From: Shewanella sp. NFH-SH190041
GTDB lineage: Bacteria; Pseudomonadota; Gammaproteobacteria; Enterobacterales; Shewanellaceae
NCBI RefSeq assembly: GCF_024363255.1
Contig: NZ_AP026070.1
Location: forward strand, 3,782,001 to 3,846,000
Direction: 5' to 3'
DNA length: 64,000 nucleotides
Shown: positions 1 through 8,874 of the stretch, piece by piece
Layout: the number at the start of each line of letters is the position of its first letter
Position numbering within the stretch: position 1 is the first letter of the stretch
The notes under the pieces: generated by a model
The model's input: the letters and a program-made list of their open reading frames with translations, nothing else
Told to the model about the DNA's origin: nothing
Databases searched by the model: none
Position numbers and translations under genes: made by a program

Positions 1-203
1 AGGGGCAAGACACGCTAGCTGATGCACTAAAGCATTTGATTGATAAAAAAAGCAATACCGGCTGGACCACCTCCGGGCATACAGGTATTGATGTGCAGGT
101 GTTTGCAGCAGGTCCTGCGGCGGAATTATTTAACGGCCATCAGGATAATACTGATATTGCCAACAAGCTTATCAGCCTGCTGCCAGCAGAAAAAAAGTCA
201 TAA
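1..203 (+). CDS. Alkaline phosphatase, C-terminal fragment (gene cut by window edge)
   Basis: The reading frame entering at base 3 encodes 66 residues and stops at 201-203. It contains the stretch TSGHTGIDVQVFAAGPAAEL followed by a DNTDIANKL segment. The HTG with a following V-x-AxGP block matches the C-terminal end of PhoA-type alkaline phosphatases, where this histidine binds an active-site zinc. The enzyme would release phosphate from phosphomonoesters in the periplasm. The first part of the gene lies outside the window, so signal peptide and catalytic serine cannot be checked. It converges with the c-di-GMP gene downstream. Confidence 0.8.
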   Translation, partial: GQDTLADALKHLIDKKSNTGWTTSGHTGIDVQVFAAGPAAELFNGHQDNTDIANKLISLLPAEKKS

Positions 204-227
204 GCAATTTAGTCCCATGACATTAGC

Positions 228-258
228 AAAACAGGCAGCCTTATGACTGCCTGGTTTG
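228..258 (+). terminator. Hairpin between convergent phosphatase and GGDEF-EAL genes
   Basis: An inverted repeat AAACAGGCAG / CTGCCTGGTTT (one extra G) surrounds an 8-base loop, 25 bases after the phosphatase stop. It sits in the 89-base gap between two convergent genes, so it may serve both. The T-run is short, so strength is uncertain. Confidence 0.5.
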
Positions 259-292
259 CTATCAATATTGCTGCAGCAAGGAAAATCCGCTA

Positions 293-2791
293 TCAGCCCA
301 ATTTGCCCATCTGTTGATAATTTTCAGCTTTAGGCCAAATTCGGGAAAAATGCGGGCTAGTCAAGGTGCGCATGACCTGCTCTTCACTGATCGGGCGGGA
401 ATACAAATATCCCTGCCCTAACTCACAGCCAGCCTCTCGCATAAAGTCCTCCTGAGCATCGGTTTCAATCCCCTCCGCTACCACTTCACGTTCAAGGTTA
501 TGGGCTAGCTCAATCACAGTTGTCACAATATGGGTATCGACACCGTTATCCAATACGCCTTGGGTAAAGCAGCGGTCGATTTTCAGTACATCAAAAGGCA
601 ACTGTTTTAAATAGCTAAGGGATGAGTAACCGGTACCAAAATCATCAATGGCGATCCGCACGCCCAGTTGCTTCAGCTCTGCCATCACTGTCATCGCCAT
701 ATCTACCTGCTCAATCACGCTTTCTTCCGTGACCTCCAGCAGTAGGCTTTCTGGTCTAACCGGATATTTATCCAACAACTCAACAATATAGGCTTTCAGC
801 CCCGGCGCCAGATAATGTTTGGCCGACAAATTCACGGCCAGATACAAATCATTGCCACCCGCCTGCTGTAACCGGGTCAGTAACTCCATCCCCTGTTTCA
901 ACACATAATTGCCTACGGCAATTATGGCATCAGAATGCTCAATATCCGGGATAAAGTCTCCCGGCATAATCAAGCCTCGCTGAGGGTGAAACCAGCGGAT
1001 CAGGGCTTCAAAGCCGCGTAGTTCGCCCTTAGTCATATCAATAATCGGCTGCAGATACAGGGATAATTGATTATCCGTGATGGCCTCGCCAATATCTTGC
1101 TCAATCATCATCCGGTTATGGGCTTGGTGTAGCATCTCATAGCTGAACACCCGGTAATTACTGCGACCGGCACTCTTGGCTTGATACATGGCTAACTCGG
1201 CATGTTTAACCAATTCATCCGCGTCCATCGCTGGGTCACGGCAAAAGGCAATGCCAATACTGGTCGTGATTATGAGTTTGTGGCTTTTGAGCATAATAGG
1301 CTGCTGCAACGCGGCAAAAATCTTATGGATCACCCGGGGGATCTCCTGCTCCTGCTCAATCCCCCGTAGTAAAATTAAAAATTCATCCCCACCCTGACGA
1401 AATACCGTATCCATAGAACGGACGCTATCGCCCAGTCGCGTGGCTACAATTTTCAGCAGTTCATCCCCTTCATTATGCCCAAGGGTATCGTTAATGCGGC
1501 GAAACTCATCCAGATCAAGGAACATCAATGCGACCTGTTCATGTAAGCGGCCAACGCAGGCAATCGCTTTATTTAATTCATGGGTGAGCATGGGCTTATT
1601 CGGCAGGCCAGTAAGCATATCCAGCATCGCCAGCCGCTCTAGCTCCTGGGTGTGACTGACGACCTCTTGTTGCAGATGCTCGAGCTTATCGGTCACATCC
1701 AGCGTTGCCATATCAACATTATCGACCTCATCAACAATACTGCCTTTAACTCTAGGCGTCGCTCGCTTAACACCGTTGAAGTCTGCCTGAGCGAGTAAGG
1801 GTAATATTCTGGCATGGCGCTCCAAACGCATAATCGGGGACCAGGCCAGCAATACTACCGCAGCCCCCACCAACAGCAGGGCGCTGAGCAATATTCCCAG
1901 CATATTGCGCTGAAAAGCAGACAGCGCTTGATACCAAAGTGATACGTCACTCATCACCACCAATACTGGCCCTGAGGGATTGGCAATATCCAATGGATAA
2001 GCCCATAGCGCCCATGCCTTATCATCGAGATTAAAGACCTGATTACCACTTTGTAATTCAGACCACTGCCACCGCACAGCAGCCAACTGCAACACAGACA
2101 ATGTCAATTGGCGGTCACTGATACTGAATAACTCACGTCCCCAAAAAAATGGTTGCTGGCTACTCTGCTGTTTTCGCCCCAGTACAACGAATTCCAACTC
2201 TTCATTACTGCGCACCCCCGCGAGAATATCGGTCAGGCCCGTTTCCACTAACATCTGATACATCTGTCCGCCAATTAGCGTCGGGATCAATACCTGCAAC
2301 CGGCATACTTCCCGGCAAACAAATTGCCATTTTGGCCCGCTGTCGCCATCTATCCGGCTCAATGCCGGTACATCACCGCTATCTGGACGAGAGCCAACCG
2401 AAACCAAAGGCTCATCCCCCTGCACAACTGGCTGTGCCGTATAAACACCGATAGCAGAGACATCCCAGTAGAGTTGAATATCATGCCAACGGCGCTGGAG
2501 CAGAGTTGCCAGCGCAGACAGCTGAAATTGCCCATCATCACCAGTGGGTGCCAACATACCTATCTGATGGGAAACACGTACCGCCTTATCCACGGCGCTG
2601 TGAATAGAGTCTTGCAGCGCGCCAGACAGTGCCCGTTGTTGCTGTTGAAGTTGCTGTTGCTGCTGCTGGGTCAACTCCCTATTGGCAAAGGAGCCTAATA
2701 CACCACCGACACAAATCATCATCAACATCACGCCGATAAGCAGCTTCCATTTGAGACTGAGAAATAAACAGACCTTCCTGTTCTGCGTCAT
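293..2791 (-). CDS. Membrane-bound GGDEF-EAL c-di-GMP enzyme with periplasmic sensor
   Basis: An 832-residue protein expected to make and/or degrade cyclic di-GMP. Membrane segments lie near residues 13-34 and 297-317, enclosing a periplasmic domain of about 260 residues that starts with a Q-rich stretch (41-53). The GGDEF motif is intact at 467-471, with an RxxD inhibitory site (RSMD, 458-461) five residues upstream. The EAL motif (595-597), N654, E686, DDFGTGYSS (from 716), K737, E773 and Q793 match the full phosphodiesterase set, so both domains may be active. It is last in an operon after a porin and a phosphate-binding-like protein; only 4 bases separate it from the porin gene. The periplasmic domain was not assigned to a family. 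Confidence 0.9.
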   Translation of the reverse strand: MTQNRKVCLFLSLKWKLLIGVMLMMICVGGVLGSFANRELTQQQQQQLQQQQRALSGALQDSIHSAVDKAVRVSHQIGMLAPTGDDGQFQLSALATLLQRRWHDIQLYWDVSAIGVYTAQPVVQGDEPLVSVGSRPDSGDVPALSRIDGDSGPKWQFVCREVCRLQVLIPTLIGGQMYQMLVETGLTDILAGVRSNEELEFVVLGRKQQSSQQPFFWGRELFSISDRQLTLSVLQLAAVRWQWSELQSGNQVFNLDDKAWALWAYPLDIANPSGPVLVVMSDVSLWYQALSAFQRNMLGILLSALLLVGAAVVLLAWSPIMRLERHARILPLLAQADFNGVKRATPRVKGSIVDEVDNVDMATLDVTDKLEHLQQEVVSHTQELERLAMLDMLTGLPNKPMLTHELNKAIACVGRLHEQVALMFLDLDEFRRINDTLGHNEGDELLKIVATRLGDSVRSMDTVFRQGGDEFLILLRGIEQEQEIPRVIHKIFAALQQPIMLKSHKLIITTSIGIAFCRDPAMDADELVKHAELAMYQAKSAGRSNYRVFSYEMLHQAHNRMMIEQDIGEAITDNQLSLYLQPIIDMTKGELRGFEALIRWFHPQRGLIMPGDFIPDIEHSDAIIAVGNYVLKQGMELLTRLQQAGGNDLYLAVNLSAKHYLAPGLKAYIVELLDKYPVRPESLLLEVTEESVIEQVDMAMTVMAELKQLGVRIAIDDFGTGYSSLSYLKQLPFDVLKIDRCFTQGVLDNGVDTHIVTTVIELAHNLEREVVAEGIETDAQEDFMREAGCELGQGYLYSRPISEEQVMRTLTSPHFSRIWPKAENYQQMGKLG

Positions 2792-2795
2792 AACA

Positions 2796-3968
2796 TCACC
2801 ACTGGAACCGGTAAGATAACTGCAAGGCCAACATCGACCAATGGGATGGCTGTAAAGCCGGGTTTCGGGTCAACACCGGCGCCACCCAAGCTGCACCATG
2901 CACCCGGTGATACTCCATGGCTAATTGCCAGTTCTCATTAATTTGCCAACGCCCCCCGAAGGTCCAATCTCGAGCAAAGGCAAAGTAATCCGGCTTACCG
3001 GTTGTTAGGGCGTAACGTTTACCGTCTGGGTCCCTGTCATTGTCCGCATAATCGTCATAACGCAGGTAGAGTTCTGTTCTGTGCGGCAGTAACCATCGCC
3101 CCTCTAGATAATATCCTCGGTTTTTTTCATCACTTTCACCCGCTTCAGGAGCCAGGTAAACCCCCTGAGTATGACGCTCGCCAACCAGGTATTCAGCCGT
3201 CAACTCAAACCAACGCCAACGGTATTGAGCAGATAAAACCCAAGCATGAAGAAATATTTCACCATCCACAAACGGGCCGCCGGCATGATAATCCAGCCCG
3301 GCATGGTAATAAGTTGCCCCAAGACGCAGCGCATCATCCTGATACTCTATATCTGCAGCATAAAAGTCTTTGGCATCAAAATGCCCCAACTGAAAACCGC
3401 CAAAAATATTACGGGTGAGATTATCGGTTTTAGTGGTTGCCCCCCCCATCAAATGCCAAGTAAGCACACCATTGCCAACTTGTGCCACCCCAAATAAATC
3501 TGCGCCATCAATATGCAACTGAGCATCACGGAAATAATCGGCATAAATGGACTGTGGCAGCAAAATTCCCGGCCGGGTAAAGCTCATATCTCGGCTACTA
3601 GAATAAAAACCCACTTCATTTTTCATCCGACCAGCCCGTAACCCCATATGCCCGACCGGTAATTGCCAATGATATTCCGCAAACAGATAATCGAGCCCTA
3701 CTGCGGGCTCTGCCAGATTTCCCCACTGACGGAATGTCAAACTCCCCGCCATACGCCAAGAGGCTGAAGGACGCCAAAATGCAGTTGCCGTCGCCTCTGT
3801 TAACTCCGAGCTACTACGGTTATTTCCAACGATAAAATGGCTATCATCAACATAGGCCCACCCTTGATTAAGGTATGCATTGAACTGCCAATTAGAATCA
3901 TCTGCCTGCAGCGGCCCGACCATAAATAAAAAACTCACCAATCCCCAACAAACCCATTTATTGTTCAT
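2796..3968 (-). CDS. Porin-like outer membrane beta-barrel protein
   Basis: A 390-residue protein with a Sec signal peptide ending near LQADD, then alternating amphipathic strands rich in Tyr, Trp and Arg, closing with LSYRFQW, a typical aromatic C-terminus for barrel assembly. It is probably a 16-18-strand barrel passing a small solute. The start at 3968 is preferred because GGGAGG lies 8 bases upstream; a GTG at 3977 is possible. It overlaps the end of the preceding gene and nearly touches the GGDEF-EAL gene, so the three are likely co-translated. The substrate is unknown; a phosphate-selective or nonspecific porin is plausible from context only. Confidence 0.75.
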   Translation of the reverse strand: MNNKWVCWGLVSFLFMVGPLQADDSNWQFNAYLNQGWAYVDDSHFIVGNNRSSSELTEATATAFWRPSASWRMAGSLTFRQWGNLAEPAVGLDYLFAEYHWQLPVGHMGLRAGRMKNEVGFYSSSRDMSFTRPGILLPQSIYADYFRDAQLHIDGADLFGVAQVGNGVLTWHLMGGATTKTDNLTRNIFGGFQLGHFDAKDFYAADIEYQDDALRLGATYYHAGLDYHAGGPFVDGEIFLHAWVLSAQYRWRWFELTAEYLVGERHTQGVYLAPEAGESDEKNRGYYLEGRWLLPHRTELYLRYDDYADNDRDPDGKRYALTTGKPDYFAFARDWTFGGRWQINENWQLAMEYHRVHGAAWVAPVLTRNPALQPSHWSMLALQLSYRFQW

Positions 3969-4368
3969 CGCCAACACCTCCCTGTGTCTGCGCGGTAGAA
4001 GACAGATAACCGATTGATCCCGGCGTCATCTGTACCGCCCGACGCATCGCTCGCTCGTCAGCGACTATCCGAGGCCGATCACCAGTACCTGAGTACACCA
4101 ATCGATCCCAGCGTCGCTGTAGCACGTAAGGCAGAATGTCTAGTTGCTCAATGCAAAACTCCTGATGCAGCTTGGAATCAGGAGAGAGAATAAAAACCGT
4201 GATAGCCTGTCCATCAGGCCAATAGAGTTTTTGACGGGAAAAAATTAGTCGTAATTCGGCCAGAGATGGGGCATACCCATCAACCGATTCGTGGGTGATC
4301 GTATGCGTAGCCAGACAGGGGCCTGTAAACAGGCAAGCAAGCAGCATCCATATTGCCCTGGGGTACAT
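3958..4368 (-). CDS. Small periplasmic phosphate-binding-protein-like protein
   Basis: A 136-residue secreted protein: signal peptide to about residue 20, then a half-size PstS-like domain. Recognisable blocks are LRLIFSRQKLYWPDG, LQRRWDRLVYSGTG and MTPGSIGYLSS, which recur in small phosphate-ABC-type binding proteins encoded away from transport genes. No ABC permease or ATPase is nearby. It is the first gene of the operon with a porin and a GGDEF-EAL protein, so a role as ligand-binding partner of the membrane c-di-GMP enzyme is plausible (inference). It is too short to be a full PstS. Confidence 0.7.
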   Translation of the reverse strand: MYPRAIWMLLACLFTGPCLATHTITHESVDGYAPSLAELRLIFSRQKLYWPDGQAITVFILSPDSKLHQEFCIEQLDILPYVLQRRWDRLVYSGTGDRPRIVADERAMRRAVQMTPGSIGYLSSTAQTQGGVGDEQ

Positions 4369-4479
4369 TCCGTCGCTCCGTCATCCATTACAGCTGCCAT
4401 TACCGGGCAGAAAAAATAGCAGGGCTTTAATATTAGGCAAAGAAACTGACTCCTGCTGTGTAAATCCACTAAAACCACC

Positions 4480-4524
4480 CCCAGCCTTACTATATAATAT
4501 GGCGCTTAGTCTCAGCGCCAGGGG
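4480..4524 (+). promoter_or_regulatory. rsmC promoter -10 box and GC hairpin
   Basis: TATAAT lies at 4493-4498, 33 bases before the GTG start of rsmC. Immediately after it a perfect inverted repeat GGCGCT-(7)-AGCGCC spans 4501-4519, followed by an AGGGG ribosome-binding sequence. No good -35 hexamer is seen. If transcription starts a few bases upstream of the expected point, the hairpin would sit beside the ribosome site. Confidence 0.4.
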
Positions 4525-4530
4525 TATTCA

Positions 4531-5556
4531 GTGCTTACCAACCCATCTCAAGTTATCATCCGCAACAGCCATTTATTGGAAAATCAATCTGTTCTGCTAC
4601 TCAATCATGAAAGGGATCATCTGGCCCTGGAGCTGTTGCAGAATGGCGCCAAGGTCACTAGTCTGGCATTGGATTATCACCATTACCTTGCTGTTGCCCC
4701 GTTGCAAAACCGGGGATTGAATTGTTACTTCGGCCATCAACTGCCTGAAGCGATGACTTTTGATACCGTGGTAATCTATTTCCCTAAGGCCAAGTCTCTC
4801 GCCCCTTATCTATTCGATTTAGCCGCTAACAGCCTTAAGCCGGGCGGACAATTGTTGGTTGCTGGGGAGAATAAAGGCGGTATTAAATCTCTACCCAAAT
4901 TACTGCCGGACTATTTCAGTTACTGTAATAAAGTGGATAACGCCAGACATTGCCTGCTGTATGCCGCGCAATACGAAGGTGGGGCACCAAAGCTGGATAT
5001 ACAGCAATGGCTGAAACAATATACGCTGACCACACCACAAGGAGCATTAACCATTTGCAACTTGGTCGGTGTATTCAGTGAAAAACAGTTGGATCAAGGC
5101 ACTGCGCTACTGCTCGAACATCTACCACAACTGCAGGGGCGGGTATTGGATTTTGGTTGCGGCGCTGGCGTGATTGCCGCAGCCCTACTTAAAGCCCAGC
5201 CGGAGTTAATACTCGATTGTGTGGATATCAATGCCATGGCCTTGGCATCCTGCCAATTAACTTTGGCCGCAAATGGTATGCAAGCTAACGTCTACCCTTC
5301 TGATGGGCTGGCTCAAACCAAAGGTGAGTTTCAGGCCATTATCTCCAACCCCCCTTTTCATGATGGGCTGGATGCCACTACAGATATCGCGCTAAGTTTT
5401 GTACGCGACAGTGCCATCAAATTAAGCTCAGGAGGCATATGGCAAATCGTTGCTAACCGTCATCTGCCCTATGCCGATACTATTGCAACCCATTTTGGTC
5501 AGGTGAATGTCACCGCTGAGAATAATAAATACAAGGTGTATCAACAGCACAAATAG
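4531..5556 (+). CDS. rsmC: 16S rRNA m2G1207 methyltransferase RsmC
   Basis: A 341-residue protein with the duplicated methyltransferase layout of RsmC. The N-terminal half is a degenerate domain. The C-terminal half carries the SAM-binding block [15 protein letters not shown], then VDINAMAL and the catalytic ISNPPFHDG motif typical of N2-guanine rRNA methyltransferases. It methylates G1207 of 16S rRNA in the 30S subunit. The start is GTG, with AGGGG 7-11 bases upstream. Length matches the family (E. coli 343). It is a single gene, followed by the M50 protease gene on the same strand. Confidence 0.93.
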   Translation: MLTNPSQVIIRNSHLLENQSVLLLNHERDHLALELLQNGAKVTSLALDYHHYLAVAPLQNRGLNCYFGHQLPEAMTFDTVVIYFPKAKSLAPYLFDLAANSLKPGGQLLVAGENKGGIKSLPKLLPDYFSYCNKVDNARHCLLYAAQYEGGAPKLDIQQWLKQYTLTTPQGALTICNLVGVFSEKQLDQGTALLLEHLPQLQGRVLDFGCGAGVIAAALLKAQPELILDCVDINAMALASCQLTLAANGMQANVYPSDGLAQTKGEFQAIISNPPFHDGLDATTDIALSFVRDSAIKLSSGGIWQIVANRHLPYADTIATHFGQVNVTAENNKYKVYQQHK

Positions 5557-5644
5557 CTCTCTATCTAGGGGAGTTGGTCCCCTAACAGCCTGTAACATAA
5601 TGACAGCAGTCCTTGGCCTATATCATGCTCTTTTGCGTGATAAT

Positions 5645-6790
5645 ATGGCCGCGGCTTACCCTATTTCATTAACCTGTTACAGGCATATTCCCTTGGAACT
5701 ACTAAACATTAGCTGTCTTGATCAGCCGCTGCGATTGGAAGGCTCTATGGCCGGCTGGCAGCAACTGTACTGGAATAACACTCTGGTTTCCCAACTGTCA
5801 GCACACAGTGATGCCCCCTCGCACCAGAGTCATGAATTTACCCTGCAGGCAACCGATGCTCAACAGCAGCAACAGACACTGCTAGTCAACTTATCCACTA
5901 CGCTCAGCTGGCAACCATTCAAACTCCAATATCAACTGCGCATTAATGAGCAATTGATTAGCAGCGGGGAACGCACTGAACGGGATATTGAAAGGCAAGT
6001 CCCAGAAAATCCTGTGCCCACACAGCAAAAATTTAGCCTAATTGGCCTATTGTCTCTGGGCTTTAAGCTACTAAAAAGCGCCAAGGTGATAAAAATGGTT
6101 CTGGCCGGAGCAAGCGTAGCGGCTTACTCCTGGCTGTTTTCTTTTCAGTTTGCTTTAGCATTAATCGCCTGTTTAGTATTCCACGAATATGGCCATATCC
6201 GTGCCATGCGTTATTTTGGTATGAAAACTAAAGGTATTTATCTCATTCCATTTATGGGTGGGCTAGCGCTATCAGATGAGAAAATTAATACTCGCTGGCA
6301 AGATGTGGTGATATCCATCATGGGACCGACTTTCGGTTTATTGATGTCACTGCTTAGCCTGTTGCTTTACAGCCTAACTGGCGAAATTTTCTTTGCCGGA
6401 CTGGCTTGTTTTAATGCCCTACTCAATCTGTTTAATCTGTTACCTATTTTGCCGCTGGATGGTGGGCATATTCTCAAAAGTATCAGCTTTTCCATGAACA
6501 GTATCACCGGGTTATTAGCCTGCGTTGCTGGGGCGGGTATAGGTATTGCTATCAGTTACCATTTTGGACTAGCACTATTGGGATTTTTACTACTGATTGG
6601 CAGTCTAGAAATCGTATTTGAATGGAAAAGCCGTCATCAATCACACCTATTGCCACTTGATCGCTACGGACAAATGTTCAGTACTATTTGGTATTTACTG
6701 ACGGTTGCCGCATTAGTGGCAATTATCTGGTACTTCGCCGGACAGGGTGATGCTCTACTGGGATTACCGCTAAAAATACTGCAGAGTTAA
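5645..6790 (+). CDS. M50-family membrane metalloprotease with N-terminal soluble domain
   Basis: A protein of about 381 residues. Roughly the first 130 residues form a soluble region of unrecognised family. Then come several hydrophobic segments containing the zinc motif HEYGH (180-184) and, near the end, LPLDGGHIL with D272 as probable third ligand, the arrangement of site-2 protease/SpoIVFB-like M50 enzymes. It would cleave a membrane protein within or near the bilayer; the substrate is unknown. The start is uncertain: ATG 5645 lacks a clear ribosome site, ATG 5600 is possible, and ATG 5747 has GGAAGG upstream but would cut into the soluble domain. Confidence 0.8.
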   Translation: MAAAYPISLTCYRHIPLELLNISCLDQPLRLEGSMAGWQQLYWNNTLVSQLSAHSDAPSHQSHEFTLQATDAQQQQQTLLVNLSTTLSWQPFKLQYQLRINEQLISSGERTERDIERQVPENPVPTQQKFSLIGLLSLGFKLLKSAKVIKMVLAGASVAAYSWLFSFQFALALIACLVFHEYGHIRAMRYFGMKTKGIYLIPFMGGLALSDEKINTRWQDVVISIMGPTFGLLMSLLSLLLYSLTGEIFFAGLACFNALLNLFNLLPILPLDGGHILKSISFSMNSITGLLACVAGAGIGIAISYHFGLALLGFLLLIGSLEIVFEWKSRHQSHLLPLDRYGQMFSTIWYLLTVAALVAIIWYFAGQGDALLGLPLKILQS

Positions 6791-6802
6791 TCCACTCATC
6801 AG

Positions 6803-6830
6803 AAAAAAGGAGCCAGCGCTCCTTTTTTTG
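6803..6830 (+). terminator. Rho-independent terminator after the M50 protease gene
   Basis: Stem AGGAGC / GCTCCT with a 4-base loop, flanked by A6 and T7, starts 13 bases after the stop codon. Confidence 0.85.
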
Positions 6831-6971
6831 TATTAACAAAACTGAAAACAATACGATTCAGCTGGGGTCACAGTTTAACAGCGCTCGCTTGCATAGCATC
6901 GATGCACCAATTCTCTGTCCCTTTGTTATATAAAAAATTGCCGCTTTAGAGCGGAACATGGCCTGAAAAGA

Positions 6972-7011
6972 CAAAGGCTCAGTTATCCCAAACAGGAAAG
7001 CTGAGCCTTTG
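6972..7011 (-). terminator. Terminator of the sspAB transcript
   Basis: Perfect 11-bp stem CAAAGGCTCAG / CTGAGCCTTTG with an 18-base loop directly after the sspB stop. On the minus strand it is followed by GTCTTTTC, a weak T-run. The loop is longer than usual. Confidence 0.6.
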
Positions 7012-7012
7012 A

Positions 7013-7459
7013 TTATTTGACCAACGTCAAATGAGCACGGCGCTTCGCTGGTGAAGCTGGCTCTGAGGTTTCCACGGTACTGTCAGCCGGCACAGTTTCC
7101 AGTTCAGCGTCCACAGCCGTTTCATCCTGAGGTAGGTAAGCCTCTTCCATCTCAAATACGACACCGGCCCCGTTTTCACGGGCATAGATCGCAATAATGG
7201 ATGCCAAAGGCAGTACTATCTGTTGCGGTACACCGCCAAACCGGGCACTAAACTCAATAAAGTCATTACCCAACTGCAAGTCCACCACAGCAGATGCGGT
7301 GATATTCAGTACAATTTGCCCATCTTGAACATACTGCTGTGGCACCTGGGTTCCGGGAACAAACGCATCAACTACCACGTGGGGAGTCAGTTCGTTATCC
7401 ATCAACCAGTCGTAGTATGCACGCAACAAATAAGGGCGGTTAGGACCCATAGGTTTCAT
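7013..7459 (-). CDS. sspB: ClpXP protease specificity-enhancing factor SspB
   Basis: A 148-residue adaptor that binds ssrA-tagged peptides and delivers them to ClpXP in the cytoplasm. The substrate-binding domain is clear: RPYLLRAYYDWLMDNELTPH near the start, then VLNITASAV and SARFGGVPQQI, and IAIYARENGAG near residue 90. A variable acidic linker follows, and the C-terminus ends in RAHLTLVK, the hydrophobic ClpX-docking peptide (family pattern LRVVK). Its start overlaps the sspA stop by one base, so the two genes are translationally coupled. Confidence 0.95.
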   Translation of the reverse strand: MKPMGPNRPYLLRAYYDWLMDNELTPHVVVDAFVPGTQVPQQYVQDGQIVLNITASAVVDLQLGNDFIEFSARFGGVPQQIVLPLASIIAIYARENGAGVVFEMEEAYLPQDETAVDAELETVPADSTVETSEPASPAKRRAHLTLVK

Positions 7460-8088
7460 TACATACCCATGCGCATTTCGCGCTCAGCTTCAGTTAGGGA
7501 AGCCTTGAATGATTCACGCTCAAAAATACGTGTCATATAAGCTTTAATGTCTTTTGCTACACGGCTATCCAACTCGATACCCAGCGCCGGCAGACGCCAC
7601 AACAATGGGCCTAAGTAGCAGTCAGCCAATCCAAACTCTTCGCTCATAAAGTAAGGCATTTCGGCAAAAATAGGCGCTACAGCAGTCAGACTTTCAGCCA
7701 ACTCTTTACGGGCAGCATCAGCACGGTCACCTTTTTTGATGCGATCGACCAGAGTGTACCAGTCACTGTCAATGCGATGCATCATCAGACGAGTTTTCCC
7801 TCGAGATACAGGATAAACCGGCATCAGTGGTGGATGGGGAAAACGCTCATCCAGATATTCCATAATGATGCGAGATTCGTACAACACCAGCTCACGGTCA
7901 ACCAGTGTCGGTACTGTGTTATATGGATTTACCTCGAGCAGATCCTCGGGCATGTCGTTTGGGTCAACCTGCAATACATCTACAGTAACCCCTTTCTCGG
8001 CCAGTACTATGCGTACTTGATGGCTATACAGATCATCGGCACCTGAAAACAGGGTCATGACAGAGCGTTTATTGGCAGCTAGAGCCAT
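7459..8088 (-). CDS. sspA: Stringent starvation protein A
   Basis: A 209-residue glutathione-transferase fold protein that binds RNA polymerase and aids stationary-phase and acid-stress transcription. The thioredoxin-like N-terminal domain contains LFSGADDLYSHQVRIVLAEK, the cis-proline region YNTVPTLVD, and the PHPPL surface motif needed for RNA polymerase contact. Length equals the family norm (E. coli 212). It precedes sspB and follows petC by 90 bases, the order known from several gammaproteobacteria. Confidence 0.95.
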   Translation of the reverse strand: MALAANKRSVMTLFSGADDLYSHQVRIVLAEKGVTVDVLQVDPNDMPEDLLEVNPYNTVPTLVDRELVLYESRIIMEYLDERFPHPPLMPVYPVSRGKTRLMMHRIDSDWYTLVDRIKKGDRADAARKELAESLTAVAPIFAEMPYFMSEEFGLADCYLGPLLWRLPALGIELDSRVAKDIKAYMTRIFERESFKASLTEAEREMRMGM

Positions 8089-8178
8089 TGATACCCTCCA
8101 GAATCAGAAACAAAGAAACGAGGAGCCAAGCCCCCCGTTTACACTATGCGGATACTATATTCTACCCGTTAACCCTGC

Positions 8179-8874
8179 CTAGTGTACATCCTTCCAATAC
8201 TCTTTCTTGAGGAGGAAGGCCACAATAAAGAAGATTAACAAAAAGCCTAATACCCACATTCCTAAGCGTTCCCGCTCTACCCTTACGGGCTCAGCAGAAT
8301 ACGCCAAATATGCCGTGATATCCCTGACAGCGTCATCGTACTGCTGCGCTGTCATGGTTCCACCACTGGCAACCAAACTGCCATCAGCCTGTTTCACTGC
8401 AATTCCCTGCAGCTCTTCCAGTGCATGTGGCATCCCCACCATGGGAAATACGGTATTATTCACGCCAAACGGCCGAGATGAGTCCTGATAAAAGCTTTTC
8501 AAATAGGTATATACCCAATCTTCTCCTCGAACTCGAGATACTAGCGTCAGATCCGGTGGTGTCGCACCAAACCATTTTGCCGCATCCTCATCCGGAATAG
8601 CGTTTTCCATCAACTCACCAATTTTGGCGTCAGTAAACATGTAATTGGCGCGCATATCATCAACAGAAATGCCTAAGTCATCGGCAACCCGACCATAACG
8701 CTGGTACTGGGTACTATGGCAACCCGCACAGTACTGCTGAAAATAACCCAAGCCCCGCTGTAACGATGCTTTATCGTGTAAATCAATATTGGCGCTTTCA
8801 AGCGGTATACTCGGGCCGGCGGCAAACGTCAGGCTCGGCAGTAAAGTTACCAATGCAATCAGTATATTTTTCAT
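8179..8874 (-). CDS. petC: Cytochrome c1 of the bc1 complex
   Basis: A 231-residue exported c-type cytochrome. After an N-terminal signal peptide the haem attachment site CAGCH is at 49-53. The probable axial methionine lies in the VFPMVGMPHALEEL region. A single C-terminal membrane anchor (VLGFLLIFFIVAFLLKK) holds it in the inner membrane facing the periplasm. It passes electrons from the Rieske protein to soluble cytochromes c. Its start overlaps the petB stop by one base. Confidence 0.95.
   Translation of the reverse strand: MKNILIALVTLLPSLTFAAGPSIPLESANIDLHDKASLQRGLGYFQQYCAGCHSTQYQRYGRVADDLGISVDDMRANYMFTDAKIGELMENAIPDEDAAKWFGATPPDLTLVSRVRGEDWVYTYLKSFYQDSSRPFGVNNTVFPMVGMPHALEELQGIAVKQADGSLVASGGTMTAQQYDDAVRDITAYLAYSAEPVRVERERLGMWVLGFLLIFFIVAFLLKKEYWKDVH

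Noticed and set aside
42..246. 68-codon frame at the left edge
   Set aside because: Another frame gives clear alkaline phosphatase residues; this one is a shadow.
2640..2675. CAG-type microsatellite in the GGDEF-EAL gene
   Set aside because: It is short, mixed in codons, and encodes a Q-rich linker; no sign of phase variation.
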